DNA of 64,000 nt from RHKX01 sp963743875 (GCA_963743875.1 CAVURM010000002.1:62001-126000), one strand, 5' to 3'; numbered from the stretch's first letter, positions 35,102 through 44,580 are shown. The notes: generated by a model from the sequence alone, not told the origin. Numbers and translations are program-made.

Positions 35102-35878
35102 GTGCAGGACGCCGATTCGAATCAGATCCGACCGGAAGAGGCAGGCAGGCTGCGTCGCTACAACGTCGCGATGGGCATCCTGCACCTGATCCAGGGGCTC
35201 GCAATCCTGGTTCTTTCGAACGGATTCTCCCTTCCGGTCACAGCCACCTTCGCCAATAGCCAGCCGGGTGGCCCGGTCGATCCGAACAGGCTCTCGGAGT
35301 TGTTCACAGTTCCCCTCGGGCCGGCGGTGGCTGCGTTCCTGCTGATCTCGGCCCTCGCACACCTGATCGTCGCGTCCCCGTTTGGGTTCCCGGGCTACAT
35401 CTCCGAACTCGAGCATCAGCGCAACCGGTTCCGCTGGGTCGAGTACGCGTTCTCGGCCTCGTTGATGATCGTTCTCATCGCGATGCTCGCCGGCATCTCC
35501 GACATTGTCGCCCTAATCGGGCTATTCGCGGTCAACGCCTGCATGATCATGTTCGGCTGGCTGATGGAAACCGGCAGTCGCCCCGGGGCTGACGCCGACT
35601 GGACGCCTTTTTGGATGGGCTGCTTTGCCGGCGTTGTGCCCTGGGCGTCGATCACGATCTATCTGATCGGTGCCGGCTCTGACGTTCCCGGGTTCGTCTA
35701 CGTGATCTTCGCGACCCTCTTCGTCGCCTTCAACAGCTTCGCGCTGAACCAGTACCTGCAGTACAGGCGGATCGGGCCCTGGCGCGATTACCTATTCGGG
35801 GAGCGCGTCTACATCGCCCTCAGCCTGACGGCGAAGAGCCTCCTCGCCTGGCAGGTATTCGCCAACACGCTCGTCTGA
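35102..35878 (+). CDS. Heliorhodopsin (retinal-binding membrane photoreceptor)
   Basis: 258 residues, seven hydrophobic helices. Key sites, numbered from GTG 35102 (an in-frame GTG at 35093 is possible): His28 in MGILHLIQG, His87 in SALAHLIVA, counterion Glu114 in RWVEYAFSASLMIV, and the retinal Schiff-base Lys245 in SLTAKSLLAWQVF. Further signature blocks: NACMIMFGWLME, WTPFWMGCFAGVVPWASI, NSFALNQYLQYRRIG and PWRDYLFGERVYI. These match heliorhodopsins, which differ from type 1 rhodopsins by inverted orientation (N-terminus inside), long extracellular AB loop (here ANSQPGGPVDPNRLSEL) and no ion pumping. A slow light sensor or light-regulated partner protein is assumed. No carotenoid-cleaving oxygenase lies in the window to supply retinal. 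Confidence 0.95.
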   Translation: MQDADSNQIRPEEAGRLRRYNVAMGILHLIQGLAILVLSNGFSLPVTATFANSQPGGPVDPNRLSELFTVPLGPAVAAFLLISALAHLIVASPFGFPGYISELEHQRNRFRWVEYAFSASLMIVLIAMLAGISDIVALIGLFAVNACMIMFGWLMETGSRPGADADWTPFWMGCFAGVVPWASITIYLIGAGSDVPGFVYVIFATLFVAFNSFALNQYLQYRRIGPWRDYLFGERVYIALSLTAKSLLAWQVFANTLV

Positions 35879-35948
35879 AGACGCCCGGTCACGGCTCGTT
35901 CAGCCATGGCGGCTCCGGCTGGCCACACTTGCCCTAGCCTTCCGAGCG

Positions 35949-37524
35949 ATGAAACGGTGGCTGCTAGCGGGAACGCTCTGGGGGGTGTTGGTCATGACCG
36001 CCGCCGCGCCCGCCAATGGCGCGATTGATTCCCGGAGCTTCCCGAAGGATTTCCTCTGGGGCACCGCGTCAGCCGGGTTTCAGTCCGAGGCCGGTGGGTC
36101 TCCCGCGAGGGTCGATCGCCGCAGTGACTGGTTTGCCTTCACGACCGATCCCGAGCTGATCGATGACGGGATCGTCAGCGGCGACCGGGTCGCCGACGGT
36201 CCCGGGTTCCTCCACACCTGGCGCGGCGACCTCGACCGGGCGCGCACGGACCTCTCCAACAACGCGATCCGCCTCGGGATCGAGTGGAGCCGGGTCTTCC
36301 CGCGCTCGACGGCCGGCGTGGAGACTGGCAAGCGGGTCTCCGGGAAGGAGTTGCGGAGGCTGGATCGGGTCGCCGATCAGTCGGCGGTCCGCCGCTACGG
36401 CCGGATCCTCCGGGGCGCCCGCGAGCGCGGCCTGCGAGTGATGCTGACCCTGAACCACTTCACGCTGCCGATCTGGGTCCACGATCCGCAGGCGGTGCGT
36501 GCCGCCTTCGCCGGTCGTGGGGCCGACGATCCGGTCCCGGAGGACCTGCGTCGGGCGGGCTGGCTCGACCGCTCGACCGTCGACGAGTTCCGCAAGTACG
36601 CGGCCTATGCAGCCTGGAAGTTCCGCGATCAGGTCAACCTGTGGGCGACGCTGAACGAGCCGCTGGTCACCGTTTCGCAGGGCTTCGTCTCGATCCCGGG
36701 CGTCACCGGGGTGAAGGCGCCGGGCGTGCTCTCCTACCCGGCGGCGCTGGCCGCGGTCGAGAACCTCGGTCTCGCCAACGCCGCCGCCTATGACGCGATC
36801 CACGCCCGTGACGACCGTGCGCGGGTGGGCTTCGTCCACAACATGCTCGACTGGCGAGCGTTCAATCCCGCCAGCCCCGCCGACGAGACCGCGGCGAGCC
36901 ACGCCGACCAGATCCTCAACCGCACGTACCTCGAGATCGCGATCAACGGTTGGTACGACCTCGACGCCGACGGGGTCAAGGATCCCGGCGAGGTTCGCAA
37001 GCAGCTTCGCGACAAGGCTGACTTCGTCGGCCTCAATCACTACTCACCCGCCCGCGCCCAGTCGCTCGGATTCCCCGTCTCGGCCACGATCCCGACCTTC
37101 GATTTCGTCCCCTACATCACCTATCAGGGCACGGGCAACCCGAGTGGCGGCCCCTGCCCGACCACCTGCACCGACTTCGGTTGGCAGATCGACCCATCGG
37201 GTCTCCGCAACGTCGTCGAGGAGGCCGCCGGCTACGGCAAGCCGATCTACGTGACCGAGAACGGCATCGACGACGCCGAGGACGACCAGCGGCGTGAGTA
37301 CCTGCGCGGTTACCTCGAGGCCCTTCAGGGCGCGATCGCAGGCGGCGCCGACGTCCGTGGCTACTTCTACTGGTCGCTCGATCGACAACTACGAGTGGGC
37401 CGAGGGATTCGCCGCGAGCTTCGGCCTCTACGGCTTCGACCCCGAGACGCTGGAGCGCACGATGCGGCCGAGCGCGAAGCTCTATCGGCGGATCGCGCGT
37501 ACCGGGGACGTACCCGCCGGCTAG
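35949..37524 (+). CDS. Secreted family 1 glycoside hydrolase (one frameshift)
   Basis: ATG 35949, signal peptide MKRWLLAGTLWGVLVMTAAA. GH1 marks: FPKDFLWGTASAGFQSEAGG, RLGIEWSRVFP, VMLTLNHFTLPIWV, acid/base Glu in WATLNEPLVT, VGLNHYSPAR and nucleophile Glu in PIYVTENGIDD. The frame breaks near 37380, where an extra G separates YFYWSL from DNYEWAEGFAASFGLYGF; the C-terminus ends at 37522-37524. Known: GH1 enzymes cleave beta-glucosides or beta-galactosides; secreted bacterial members are less common than cytoplasmic ones. As written the last ~45 residues, including the aglycone-side Trp/Glu loop, are lost. Same direction as heliorhodopsin, 70 bases downstream. Confidence 0.83.
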
Positions 37525-37537
37525 AAAGCGAGCTCCG

Positions 37538-38723
37538 CTATCCCTTCAGATTGACCTTGAAGGACTGCGACGTGCCGTTGATCGTGTTGGTCAGCTTCAG
37601 GCTGGCCTTCACCTTGCCCTCCTTCTTGAGCAGGCGCTTGCCGTTGCGGGTCAGCTTGACCGTCACCTTGCCCTTGCTCGCGGGCTGGACGGTGTACTTG
37701 CCCTTCGCGATCTTGGTGGTCTTCTTCGGCGCGCGCCGATACGCGCTTGTTGCCCCCGGTTGATGCGGTGATCAGCGCGTTCCCCACGCACGGATCGGTC
37801 GCCCCGGCCGGAAGCTGACAGGACACCTTGAAGGTGCCGTTGCTTCCCTTGACCTTGATCTTGTTGCCGGCCGGACCGGCGCCCACCGCCCCTTCGAAGA
37901 GGTCCTGCGGGCGACAGCTGGAGGGCGGCTCGGCGCTGAACCTCAGGTTGTCGACGAACACGGCCGAGTCGTAGATCGCGTCGCCGAGATCGAAGATCGA
38001 CAGGTAGATCGAATGGGGGCCCGGGGTGACCGGGGTCTTTGCCGTCAGCGTCCCGGTCGCGGCGTCGTAGGTCGTCCCGGCCGCTTCGGCTTCGCTGACG
38101 ATGGTCGGGCCGAGTGTGTCGACGGCAACCTGATCGCCGTAGCCGGCCGCGAAGTCCCCGGGGGCGGAGACCTCGTAGCTGGGAGGCCCAGACTCAAAGG
38201 TCAGGGTGCTCGACCAAGTGGTGCTGTCGAGCTCGGCGATGAATGTGTCGTTGACTCCCTTGTCGACGTACTCCGGAAACTCCTCCGAGAGGAACTTGTA
38301 GTCGAGTTGCAGGCAACTCTGCCCGTCCGGGACAATGAATTCCGCCTTCAGGGTCACCGGGTCGAAGGCATCGCCTCGAGTGGGATCGAGGAGGCCGTAC
38401 GCCGAGCCGCTGTTTCCAGCACTGTTGGGAGCGTCGGCGATCGTGACATCGCCTGAGCTGAGTAGACCGAATGATCCACCGGCGGTCGGGAAACCCCCGA
38501 GCGGCGCATTGGCGACGCCGTACTGCGCCGCGTTCGAAATGAGCGACCCACTCCCCGCTGAGGCTTCGAGCGACTGGGCGACCGCGTTCGGAGGCGACTG
38601 GGTGACCGCCGCGCTGGCGACGCTCGCCGGGCCCATTGCAGCAAGAGCGGTGACGGTTAGGGCGGCACAGAGCGCAAGCCGGCCGACCACCGGTCGGTGG
38701 GTCGAGTTCGATGGGCTTCCCAT
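37538..38723 (-). CDS. Secreted choice-of-anchor-L-type protein (C-terminal frameshift)
   Basis: Signal peptide LALCAALTVTALAAMGPASVASA. The middle has the choice-of-anchor pattern: NAAQYGVANAPLGGFPTAGG, GLLSSGDVTIADAPNSAG, DAFDPVTLKAEFIVPDG, DYKFLSEEFPEYVDKGVND and YDSAVFVDNLRFS. Near 37735 the frame shifts. The corrected tail reads KTTKIAKGKYTVQPASKGKV, LTRNGKRLLKKEGKVKAS and LTNTINGTSQSFKVNLKG to the stop at 37538, a lysine-rich Ig-like beta domain widespread in Solirubrobacterales surface proteins. Without correction the end is a low-complexity Gln/Glu/Gly tail. Probably surface attached; role unknown. Confidence 0.7.
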
Positions 38724-38885
38724 ACCGGGTTCCTCTCTCTAGTGGTTCCGCGCCGACGTGCTCGTCGCCCGCGATCCGAACAATCGAACCGAAGCTACTT
38801 CACGTGAGCCGTGATGAACAGCAGCCTGGACAAAGGTCCTAGCTCACGGCATGCGAACGCCCCACCGCCCGTACCGTCGGGGTGA

Positions 38886-40115
38886 TCAGGAGAGCTTGAC
38901 CGGGAGCGTCTTGAGCTGGTTGAGGAACTGGGTCACCGCGGGGCGGGCCTCGCCGTTGCGGGTCATGTCCGGGTAGCGCCTCAGCGTCTCCTCGAAGAGG
39001 ACCTTGAGCTCGAGCCGGGCGAGCGCGGTGCCGAGGCAGAAATGGCGGCCGCCGGCACCGAAGGCCTGGTGTTCGGGATTGCGGTGGATGTCGAAGCGTT
39101 CTGCATCCTCGTAGACGGCCTCGTCGCGGTTGCTCGAGACGTACCACATCAGGACCTTGTCGCCCTCGGCGATCGGCTGGCCGTGGACCTCGGTGTCGGT
39201 CGTCGCCGTGCGCCGGAAGTTGCCGAAGGCGGGGAACATCCGCAGGCACTCCTCGATCGCGCCCGGAATCAGCGACGGGTCCTCGACCAGCTCGCGCATC
39301 TGATCGGGATGGTCGAGCAGCGCGTTCATGCCGCTGGTGAACGTGGCCTTGGTCGAGTCGTTTCCGGCCGCAACCAGCAGGAAGAACCCCATCACGATCT
39401 CGTGGTCGGCGAGGGTCTCGCCGTCGATCTCGGCGTGGACGAGGACGCTGGTCAGATCGTTGGTCGGGTTCTCGCGACGTGCGTCGATCATCTCCTGCGA
39501 GCGTCGGAAGATCTCGGGGAAATCCTCGGCGAGGACCTTCTCGAGTCCGCCCGGGGCGAGATCCTCGTCGCCCACGCCCAGCGTCGTGTTCATCAGGGTC
39601 GCCCAGGCCTTGTCGTCCTTCTCCTCGATGCCCATGAAGCTGCCGATCACCCGCGAGACGACGGGCTGGGCGATGTCTTCGACGATGTCGCAGCTCTCGC
39701 GCCCCTCGAGCCGGTCGAGGACCGTATTGGTGATCGTGCGGATCCCGTCCTCGTGCATCGCGATCCGCTTCGGGGTGAACCCACGCTGAAACAGAGCCTT
39801 GATCCGATCGTGCTTGGGCGGATCCATGGCGATGAACATCGAGGTCATCAGCTCGAGCGGGATCGCGTGGGTGAGCGCCATGCAGCCGCCGCGCTCGGAG
39901 GAGAAGGTGCGCCAGTCCCGGCTCACCGCATGTACGTCTTCGGCCGTGACGACGGACCAGATGCCGGCCTCATCGGGGTACTCGTTGATCTCCGACCACT
40001 GCACCGGGCATTCGTGGCGCAGCCGCTTGAAGAGCTCGTGCGGGGGTCCGTTCTCCCAGTGCTCGCGGTCGACGATGTCGATCTGATCGAGGCTTTGATC
40101 CATCTCGGTGGCCAT
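38886..40115 (-). CDS. Cytochrome P450
   Basis: 409 residues from ATG 40115. Haem-binding FGAGGRHFCLGTALARLEL with the proximal Cys, the I-helix LLVAAGNDSTKATFTSG (oxygen-activating Asn/Asp-Ser-Thr), ExxR in AIEECLRMFP/RR region, and HDRIKALFQRGFTP (C-helix). The layout with MDPPKHDRIK and the NDSTK I-helix resembles the CYP125/142/124-like bacterial P450s acting on sterols or fatty acids, but the substrate is inference. It needs a ferredoxin and reductase, neither of which is adjacent. The gene is intact. Confidence 0.88.
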   Translation of the reverse strand: MATEMDQSLDQIDIVDREHWENGPPHELFKRLRHECPVQWSEINEYPDEAGIWSVVTAEDVHAVSRDWRTFSSERGGCMALTHAIPLELMTSMFIAMDPPKHDRIKALFQRGFTPKRIAMHEDGIRTITNTVLDRLEGRESCDIVEDIAQPVVSRVIGSFMGIEEKDDKAWATLMNTTLGVGDEDLAPGGLEKVLAEDFPEIFRRSQEMIDARRENPTNDLTSVLVHAEIDGETLADHEIVMGFFLLVAAGNDSTKATFTSGMNALLDHPDQMRELVEDPSLIPGAIEECLRMFPAFGNFRRTATTDTEVHGQPIAEGDKVLMWYVSSNRDEAVYEDAERFDIHRNPEHQAFGAGGRHFCLGTALARLELKVLFEETLRRYPDMTRNGEARPAVTQFLNQLKTLPVKLS

Positions 40116-40189
40116 GTTTCGCTTCGTCTCCAGGTCGGCGTTGCGGTGCCGCCGAAGCCTACTGGCCAGCCAGCCAGATTCTTGGGCCG

Positions 40190-40948
40190 CTACTCGGGCC
40201 AGCGCGTCAGCTCCAGCGTGGTGAGGACGGGCCGGAAGCCAAGGCGGGCGTAGAGCTTCTTCGGCCGATCCTCGTCGTCGGCGACGATCCAGATATCCCC
40301 GACCGCGCCGGCGGCGCCGATGGCCGCCTTCGTCAGGGCCGTGCCGAGGCCGCGTCCGCGCTCGTCGGAATTGACGAATACCTCCGTGATCTCGGCCCCG
40401 TCGCCGTTCCGCTCCAGCTGTGCGAATGCCACCGGGTTCTCGTCCTTGACGACGGCGAGCACCCTCACGTCCAGCCGGGCCGCCACCTCGGCTGCCTGCC
40501 GGTGGTAGTCGCCGGGATCCTGGTCTGGGGATTCCTCCTGAAACCAGGCCACCCGCAGGTCGTGGACGGAGTCGTAGGGAACCTCCTCGACGGCGATCGC
40601 CTCCCCCGACGGCGCCGGGGCTTCGTGGCGCATCAGGACCAGCCGCAGCGACCTCCAGCCGATCGCCTCGAAACCGGCCCGCAGCGGCTCGGCGATCGAG
40701 ATGAGCTCGAAGTCCAGACGCCGGTGGCTGAGTCCTTCGAGCGCCTCGTCGGCGAACCTGGCCACTTCCTCCACGCTCAACCCCGGATCCCCTTCGACCC
40801 TGACCACGTTGAAGTCGTGGTAGCCGGGGTACTCCGTCGCCCGGACCACGGTCCCATGCGCCCACGACTCAACCCGGTCGCAGATCGCGGCATGGCGGGA
40901 GTGGTACCAGTCGAGCCCGCGGGCGGTCGCAGAGTCTGGGTCGGCCAT
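40190..40948 (-). CDS. GNAT-family N-acetyltransferase
   Basis: 252 residues from ATG 40948. The N-terminal half (WYHSRHAAICDRVESWAHG, RATEYPGYHDFNVVRVEG) looks like a degenerate first GNAT domain; the C-terminal half has acetyl-CoA binding VNSDERGRGLGTALTKAAI and the final YARLGFRPVLTTLELTRW. Known: double-GNAT proteins of this kind acetylate small molecules or peptides; the target is unknown. Divergent from another GNAT gene with a 95-base gap. Confidence 0.8.
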   Translation of the reverse strand: MADPDSATARGLDWYHSRHAAICDRVESWAHGTVVRATEYPGYHDFNVVRVEGDPGLSVEEVARFADEALEGLSHRRLDFELISIAEPLRAGFEAIGWRSLRLVLMRHEAPAPSGEAIAVEEVPYDSVHDLRVAWFQEESPDQDPGDYHRQAAEVAARLDVRVLAVVKDENPVAFAQLERNGDGAEITEVFVNSDERGRGLGTALTKAAIGAAGAVGDIWIVADDEDRPKKLYARLGFRPVLTTLELTRWPE

Positions 40949-41043
40949 CGATGCCCAGATTACGTCTGAGGAGCCGGTTGACGAAGGTCGGAGCGGCACT
41001 GATCGCGATCTCAACCGTTGGCGGGGGTTGGAACAATCTCCGA

Positions 41044-41529
41044 GTGAGCTCGCCTCCGCCAAGGGTCCGCCGCGCAGATCCGACTGACGCCGGGACCATC
41101 GCCCGTCTCCTGCATCGGTTCAACACCGAATTCGATGAGCCGACGCCTTCGGAGGAGGCTCTTGCCGAGCGCATGGCTGAGCTGATGGCCGCAGGGGATA
41201 CGTCGGTGCTGCTGACTGAACCCGGGCACGACGGCATCGCCGTCCTCCGGTTTCGCCCGGCGATCTGGAGCAGCGGGCTCGAGTGTTACCTGGCCGAGCT
41301 CTACGTCGTGCCCGAGCGGCGCGGGCAGGGCCTCGGGCGGGCCTTGATGGAGGTCAGCATCGATCACGCGCGCAGCCGCGGGGCCGATTACATGGACCTC
41401 GGCACCTCCGAGGACGATGTGGCCGCCCGCCGGCTCTATGAGAGCTTGGGATTCACCAACACCGAGGGGACGCCCTCGGGCCCCGTGATGCTCTTCTACG
41501 AGCGCGGACTTGGGCTCGATCGCTCGTGA
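41044..41529 (+). CDS. GNAT-family N-acetyltransferase
   Basis: 161 residues from GTG 41044, the point where the family starts (PRVRRADPTDAGTIARLLHR). Acetyl-CoA loop VVPERRGQGLGRALMEV, followed by AADYMDLGTSED-like GADYMDLGTSEDDVAARRLY and ESLGFTNTEGTPSGPVMLFY. Single-domain, normal length. No cognate substrate can be deduced. Divergent from the GNAT gene on the reverse strand. Confidence 0.85.
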   Translation: MSSPPPRVRRADPTDAGTIARLLHRFNTEFDEPTPSEEALAERMAELMAAGDTSVLLTEPGHDGIAVLRFRPAIWSSGLECYLAELYVVPERRGQGLGRALMEVSIDHARSRGADYMDLGTSEDDVAARRLYESLGFTNTEGTPSGPVMLFYERGLGLDRS

Positions 41530-41603
41530 GCACGGGGCGACGCAGGTGACGGTTCAGGCTGCGTAGCTCGGCCACGCGCGCCGCAGCTATTCATACTGCC
41601 CCG

Positions 41604-42653
41604 ATGGCCTTGATCGACCTCTATCGAAGCACCGGAGCGGACGTGCCTTGGGGTGATCAGCTGCGAGCGCATCCCGGCGTGCGAATGGAGGGCTACTTCT
41701 GGCGCTTCACCGCCCCCCGCGATGACGGTCGCGTCCTGATCGCGCTCTGCGGGGTCAACAGGGCCGACGACGGCAGCTGGTCCACCCTGGGACTGGGGGC
41801 GCACCCGGTCGGCCTTCTGCGAGCGGTGGAGCACCCCGAGGGCCGCGCCGACCCCGACGAGCTCGGTGCAAGGGCGGGAACCGCCTTCGAAGGGTCGCGC
41901 GATCACCTGCGGGTCGACCTTGGCGACGACGCCCAACTCGACGTAGGCGTTATGGCGCCGGTTCCCTGGGGGCGACGCATGTTCGGCGGATCGAGCTACT
42001 TCCAGTCGGTCCCCGCACTCAACCAGTACTGGCATCCGTGGCTGCTCGGCGGAACCGCGCAGGGAGTCGCGAACGTGGGCGGGGAGCCATGGGAGATCGA
42101 CGGCTGGCAGGTCTACGCGGAGAAGAACTGGGGTCGGGGCGGGTTTCCGGACTCGTGGTGGTGGGGGCAGGCCCAGGGGTTCGCCGAGCGCGAGGCCTGC
42201 GTCGCCTTCGCCGGCGGGGAGATCAAGTCGGGGCCGCTGCGGACCGAGGTCACGGCGGTGGTGGTGAAGCTGCCCGACGGCCGGCTCCTGCGCCTCGGCA
42301 ATCCCGGTACGTCACCCGTGGAGGCGCAGGTTGCCGATGAGCGCTGGTCGTTGCGGGGTGGAGGTTCCAGGTGGCGGGTGGAGATCGAGGGCGAGGCTCC
42401 GCGCGGGGCCTCGCACGTGCTGCCCGTGCCGTTGCCGCGCGAGCGCCGGAACGTGGCCGGCGCCCTCGAGCACCTCGGCGGCACGATGCGGGTCGTCGTT
42501 CGCTCGCGCAGAGGCGGCGTCGTCTGGCGCGGCGAATCGCAGCTGGCCGCACTGGAGCACGGGGGCCTCGAGCGCGCCGCACGGGAAGCTGAGCGCCGCG
42601 GCTTCCCGGGCGCTTCGGCGGTCGCTCCGATGGGCGCGACCGCCGGCGACTGA
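41604..42653 (+). CDS. Tocopherol-cyclase-like protein
   Basis: 349 residues, ATG 41604. Matches the plant/cyanobacterial tocopherol cyclase pattern: MEGYFWRFTAP at the start, SVPALNQYWHPWLLGGTAQG, then WQVYAEKNWGRGGFPDSWWW and GQAQGFAEREACVAFAGG. Known: the plant enzyme closes the chromanol ring of tocopherols; bacterial homologues exist in organisms without vitamin E synthesis and are of unknown function. No other tocopherol gene (homogentisate prenyltransferase, methyltransferase) is in the window, so a lipocalin-like lipid-binding or cyclase role is inference. Confidence 0.75.
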   Translation: MALIDLYRSTGADVPWGDQLRAHPGVRMEGYFWRFTAPRDDGRVLIALCGVNRADDGSWSTLGLGAHPVGLLRAVEHPEGRADPDELGARAGTAFEGSRDHLRVDLGDDAQLDVGVMAPVPWGRRMFGGSSYFQSVPALNQYWHPWLLGGTAQGVANVGGEPWEIDGWQVYAEKNWGRGGFPDSWWWGQAQGFAEREACVAFAGGEIKSGPLRTEVTAVVVKLPDGRLLRLGNPGTSPVEAQVADERWSLRGGGSRWRVEIEGEAPRGASHVLPVPLPRERRNVAGALEHLGGTMRVVVRSRRGGVVWRGESQLAALEHGGLERAAREAERRGFPGASAVAPMGATAGD

Positions 42654-42707
42654 CCGCCGGCGACTGACCGCGGCATCCCCAAGAGGCTCGCCTCGCCCCA
42701 ACCGGGG

Positions 42708-43106
42708 CTACGAATACCTGCGCCCGATCTCTCCGAAGAAAGCCTCCGACAGACGAGAGAAGTCCGCTTCGCTCAGCTCGATCCTCTCGCCGACGCGGTA
42801 GCCCAAGATCGACTCGGCAGGGTCCAGCTTGATTGTCTTGTCGGCGGTCAAGATACCGTCGTCGTCCCGCAACGAGTTGCAGAGAACCCGGACCTCGTTG
42901 AGGGGGTTCCCGTCCTTCCCCTCGACGCCCCTGGCCCGATGGCAGAAATAGTTGTCCAGCGCCAGGACCATGTGGTTGAAGAGCAACGGCTCGAACGACT
43001 GCCTCTGCGCCGACGATGCCATCTCCCCGTAGGCGGAGATCAGCTCTGCGATCCTCAAGCGGCATTCGGCGACGTAATCGGGGGAGTAGTGGTTGATCGA
43101 GAGCAT
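42708..43106 (-). CDS. Conserved hypothetical protein
   Basis: 132 residues. Helical N-terminal half (YVAECRLRIAELISAYGEMA, NHMVLALDNYFCHRARGVEG) with the sequence NEVRVLCNSLRDDDGILTAD and a C-terminal DPAESILGYRVGERIELSEADF. It resembles a family of unknown function found in actinobacteria. No metal site or membrane segment is visible. It lies convergent with the tocopherol-cyclase-like gene. Confidence 0.65.
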   Translation of the reverse strand: MLSINHYSPDYVAECRLRIAELISAYGEMASSAQRQSFEPLLFNHMVLALDNYFCHRARGVEGKDGNPLNEVRVLCNSLRDDDGILTADKTIKLDPAESILGYRVGERIELSEADFSRLSEAFFGEIGRRYS

Positions 43107-43180
43107 CGAATCTCCAGTTTGTTCTTCAGCATCTGAGACGATAGGGACCGCCGAAAACCTACATCGATCGAGTTCTTCCC

Positions 43181-43591
43181 TCAGAGAGCCAGCCGCGACT
43201 CAAGCTGTGCCTTGGGAAGGGCTCCGGCGACTCGGTCGACCTCGGCGCCGTCACGAATGAGGACCAGCAGCGGAATGCTCATCGCCTGATACCCCGACGC
43301 CAGCCCCGGGTTCTCGTCGACGTTCACCTTGACGACCTTCAGCAATCCGGCCCGCTCGGCCGCCAGCTGCTCCAGAACTGGCTCCACCATCCGGCATGGG
43401 CCACACCAGGGTGCCCAGAAGTCCACCAGCACGGGGACGCCGGCCTGGATTTCATCGGCAAACGTCGCCTCGTTCGCATGGACGATCCAGGGCAGGGCGT
43501 GCTTGCAGCGGGCGCACCGCGGGGTCCCTCGGGGAATGACTCCGACGCGGTTCCTCGCCTCGCAGGACGGACAGGTGATCACCGACGGCAT
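43181..43591 (-). CDS. trxC: Thioredoxin 2 type protein with N-terminal zinc ribbon
   Basis: 136 residues from ATG 43591; longer frames upstream are not coding-like. The N-terminal zinc ribbon has CPSC (Cys7, Cys10) and CARC (Cys26, Cys29). The thioredoxin domain holds the active site WAPWCGPCRMV (Cys63, Cys66) and the cis-Pro in MSIPLLVLI. Known: TrxC reduces disulfides in the cytoplasm, with the zinc tuning its redox behaviour and a link to oxidative stress. No thioredoxin reductase is nearby. It shares an 18-base divergent gap with the acyltransferase. Confidence 0.9.
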   Translation of the reverse strand: MPSVITCPSCEARNRVGVIPRGTPRCARCKHALPWIVHANEATFADEIQAGVPVLVDFWAPWCGPCRMVEPVLEQLAAERAGLLKVVKVNVDENPGLASGYQAMSIPLLVLIRDGAEVDRVAGALPKAQLESRLAL

Positions 43592-43609
43592 TCCGGTCAG
43601 ACTACCCCG

Positions 43610-44500
43610 ATGGAGGCTTTCCGAGGCGCGAAGGAGCAGGCGGGTTTCAGCCCGCCAGGCCCGGCCGAATTCGCGGCCGCCAGGGCGCTGCTGGGGCCGT
43701 GGCAGGCGCTCACCGATCCGTCCGTCGACGGGTACGAGAATCTCCCGGGGAACGGTCGCTACCTGTTGGTCGGCAACCACACGACGCTTGGGGTCTTCGA
43801 CGTTCCGTTCCTCGTCCTCGGCATCCACGAGCACACCGGTGTGCTCGTGCGCTCGCTCGGGGAACATCAGCACTTCCGGGTGCCGATGTGGCGTCAGCTG
43901 CTCTCCCGGTTCGGGACCATCGACGGCACCCGCGAGAACACCCGCCGGCTGCTGGAAGCGAATCAGCCCGTCCTCGTCTTCCCCGGCGGGGGACGGGAGG
44001 TGGCCCGGCGGCGCGGCGATCACTATCCGCTCGTCTGGCGCGAGCGCATCGGCTTCGCACGGCTGGCGCTCGAGTTCGGCTACACGGTCGTCCCGTTCTC
44101 GATGATCGGCGTCGACGACATGTGGGACGTCGTCGTCGATGCCGACGACGCGCTCTACGCACCGGCGCGCGCCCTGGCCGCCCGGATCGACGTCGATCCG
44201 GAGATGCTGCTTCCGATCGTGCGCGGCCTCGGGCCGACGCCGCTGCCCCGGCCGCAGCGCATCTACGTCCGTCTCGGCCACTCGATCGAGGCGGGTGACT
44301 TCGGTTCCGCCTGGGACGACCGGGCGGGCGCGGCTGTGCTTCGCGACGCAGTTCGGGTGGCGGTCGCAGCCGGCATCGAGGAACTCCAGCGTGAGCGTGA
44401 GCGCGATCCCGCTCGCCACCTCATCCCCCGCCTGCGGGATGAGGCCCTGAGATTGACGCGACCGCAGAGAGCGGCCTTGCGCCGGATGCTGCCGCTGTAG
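43610..44500 (+). CDS. Lysophospholipid acyltransferase family protein (PlsC/TMEM68-like)
   Basis: 296 residues from ATG 43610. Motifs: GRYLLVGNHTTLGVFDVPFL (the acyltransferase His-x(n)-Asp site, spaced more widely than in PlsC), FGTIDGTRENTRRLLE, and PVLVFPGGGREVARRRGD (glycerophosphate/acyl binding). The architecture resembles the DGAT/TMEM68-like group, which makes diacyl- or triacylglycerol or wax esters. No strong membrane helix is present apart from the short LVLGIHEHTG segment. A hairpin terminator follows at 44521. Confidence 0.8.
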   Translation: MEAFRGAKEQAGFSPPGPAEFAAARALLGPWQALTDPSVDGYENLPGNGRYLLVGNHTTLGVFDVPFLVLGIHEHTGVLVRSLGEHQHFRVPMWRQLLSRFGTIDGTRENTRRLLEANQPVLVFPGGGREVARRRGDHYPLVWRERIGFARLALEFGYTVVPFSMIGVDDMWDVVVDADDALYAPARALAARIDVDPEMLLPIVRGLGPTPLPRPQRIYVRLGHSIEAGDFGSAWDDRAGAAVLRDAVRVAVAAGIEELQRERERDPARHLIPRLRDEALRLTRPQRAALRRMLPL

Positions 44501-44520
44501 GACACCTCCGTAAACGACAA

Positions 44521-44542
44521 GACCCCCGCGGCGGCGGGGGTC
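44521..44542. terminator. Bidirectional terminator hairpin
   Basis: GACCCCCGC, loop GGCG, GCGGGGGTC: a perfect 9-bp GC stem with a 4-base loop between the stops of the acyltransferase (+) and the 41-residue membrane protein (-). Confidence 0.7.
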
Positions 44543-44580
44543 TCGGTCGCCCGTCGAGCTCTCCTCGGCGAGGGCCGGAG

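Noticed and set aside
35113..35130. tRNA-like gattcgaatc near the heliorhodopsin start as a fourth scar
   Set aside because: The match is only 10 bases, lacks T-stem and acceptor context and is inside the coding sequence.
40116..40865. Long N-terminal extension of the P450 (total 659 residues)
   Set aside because: The extension is the antisense of the GNAT gene and low in complexity; the P450 fold starts at 40115.
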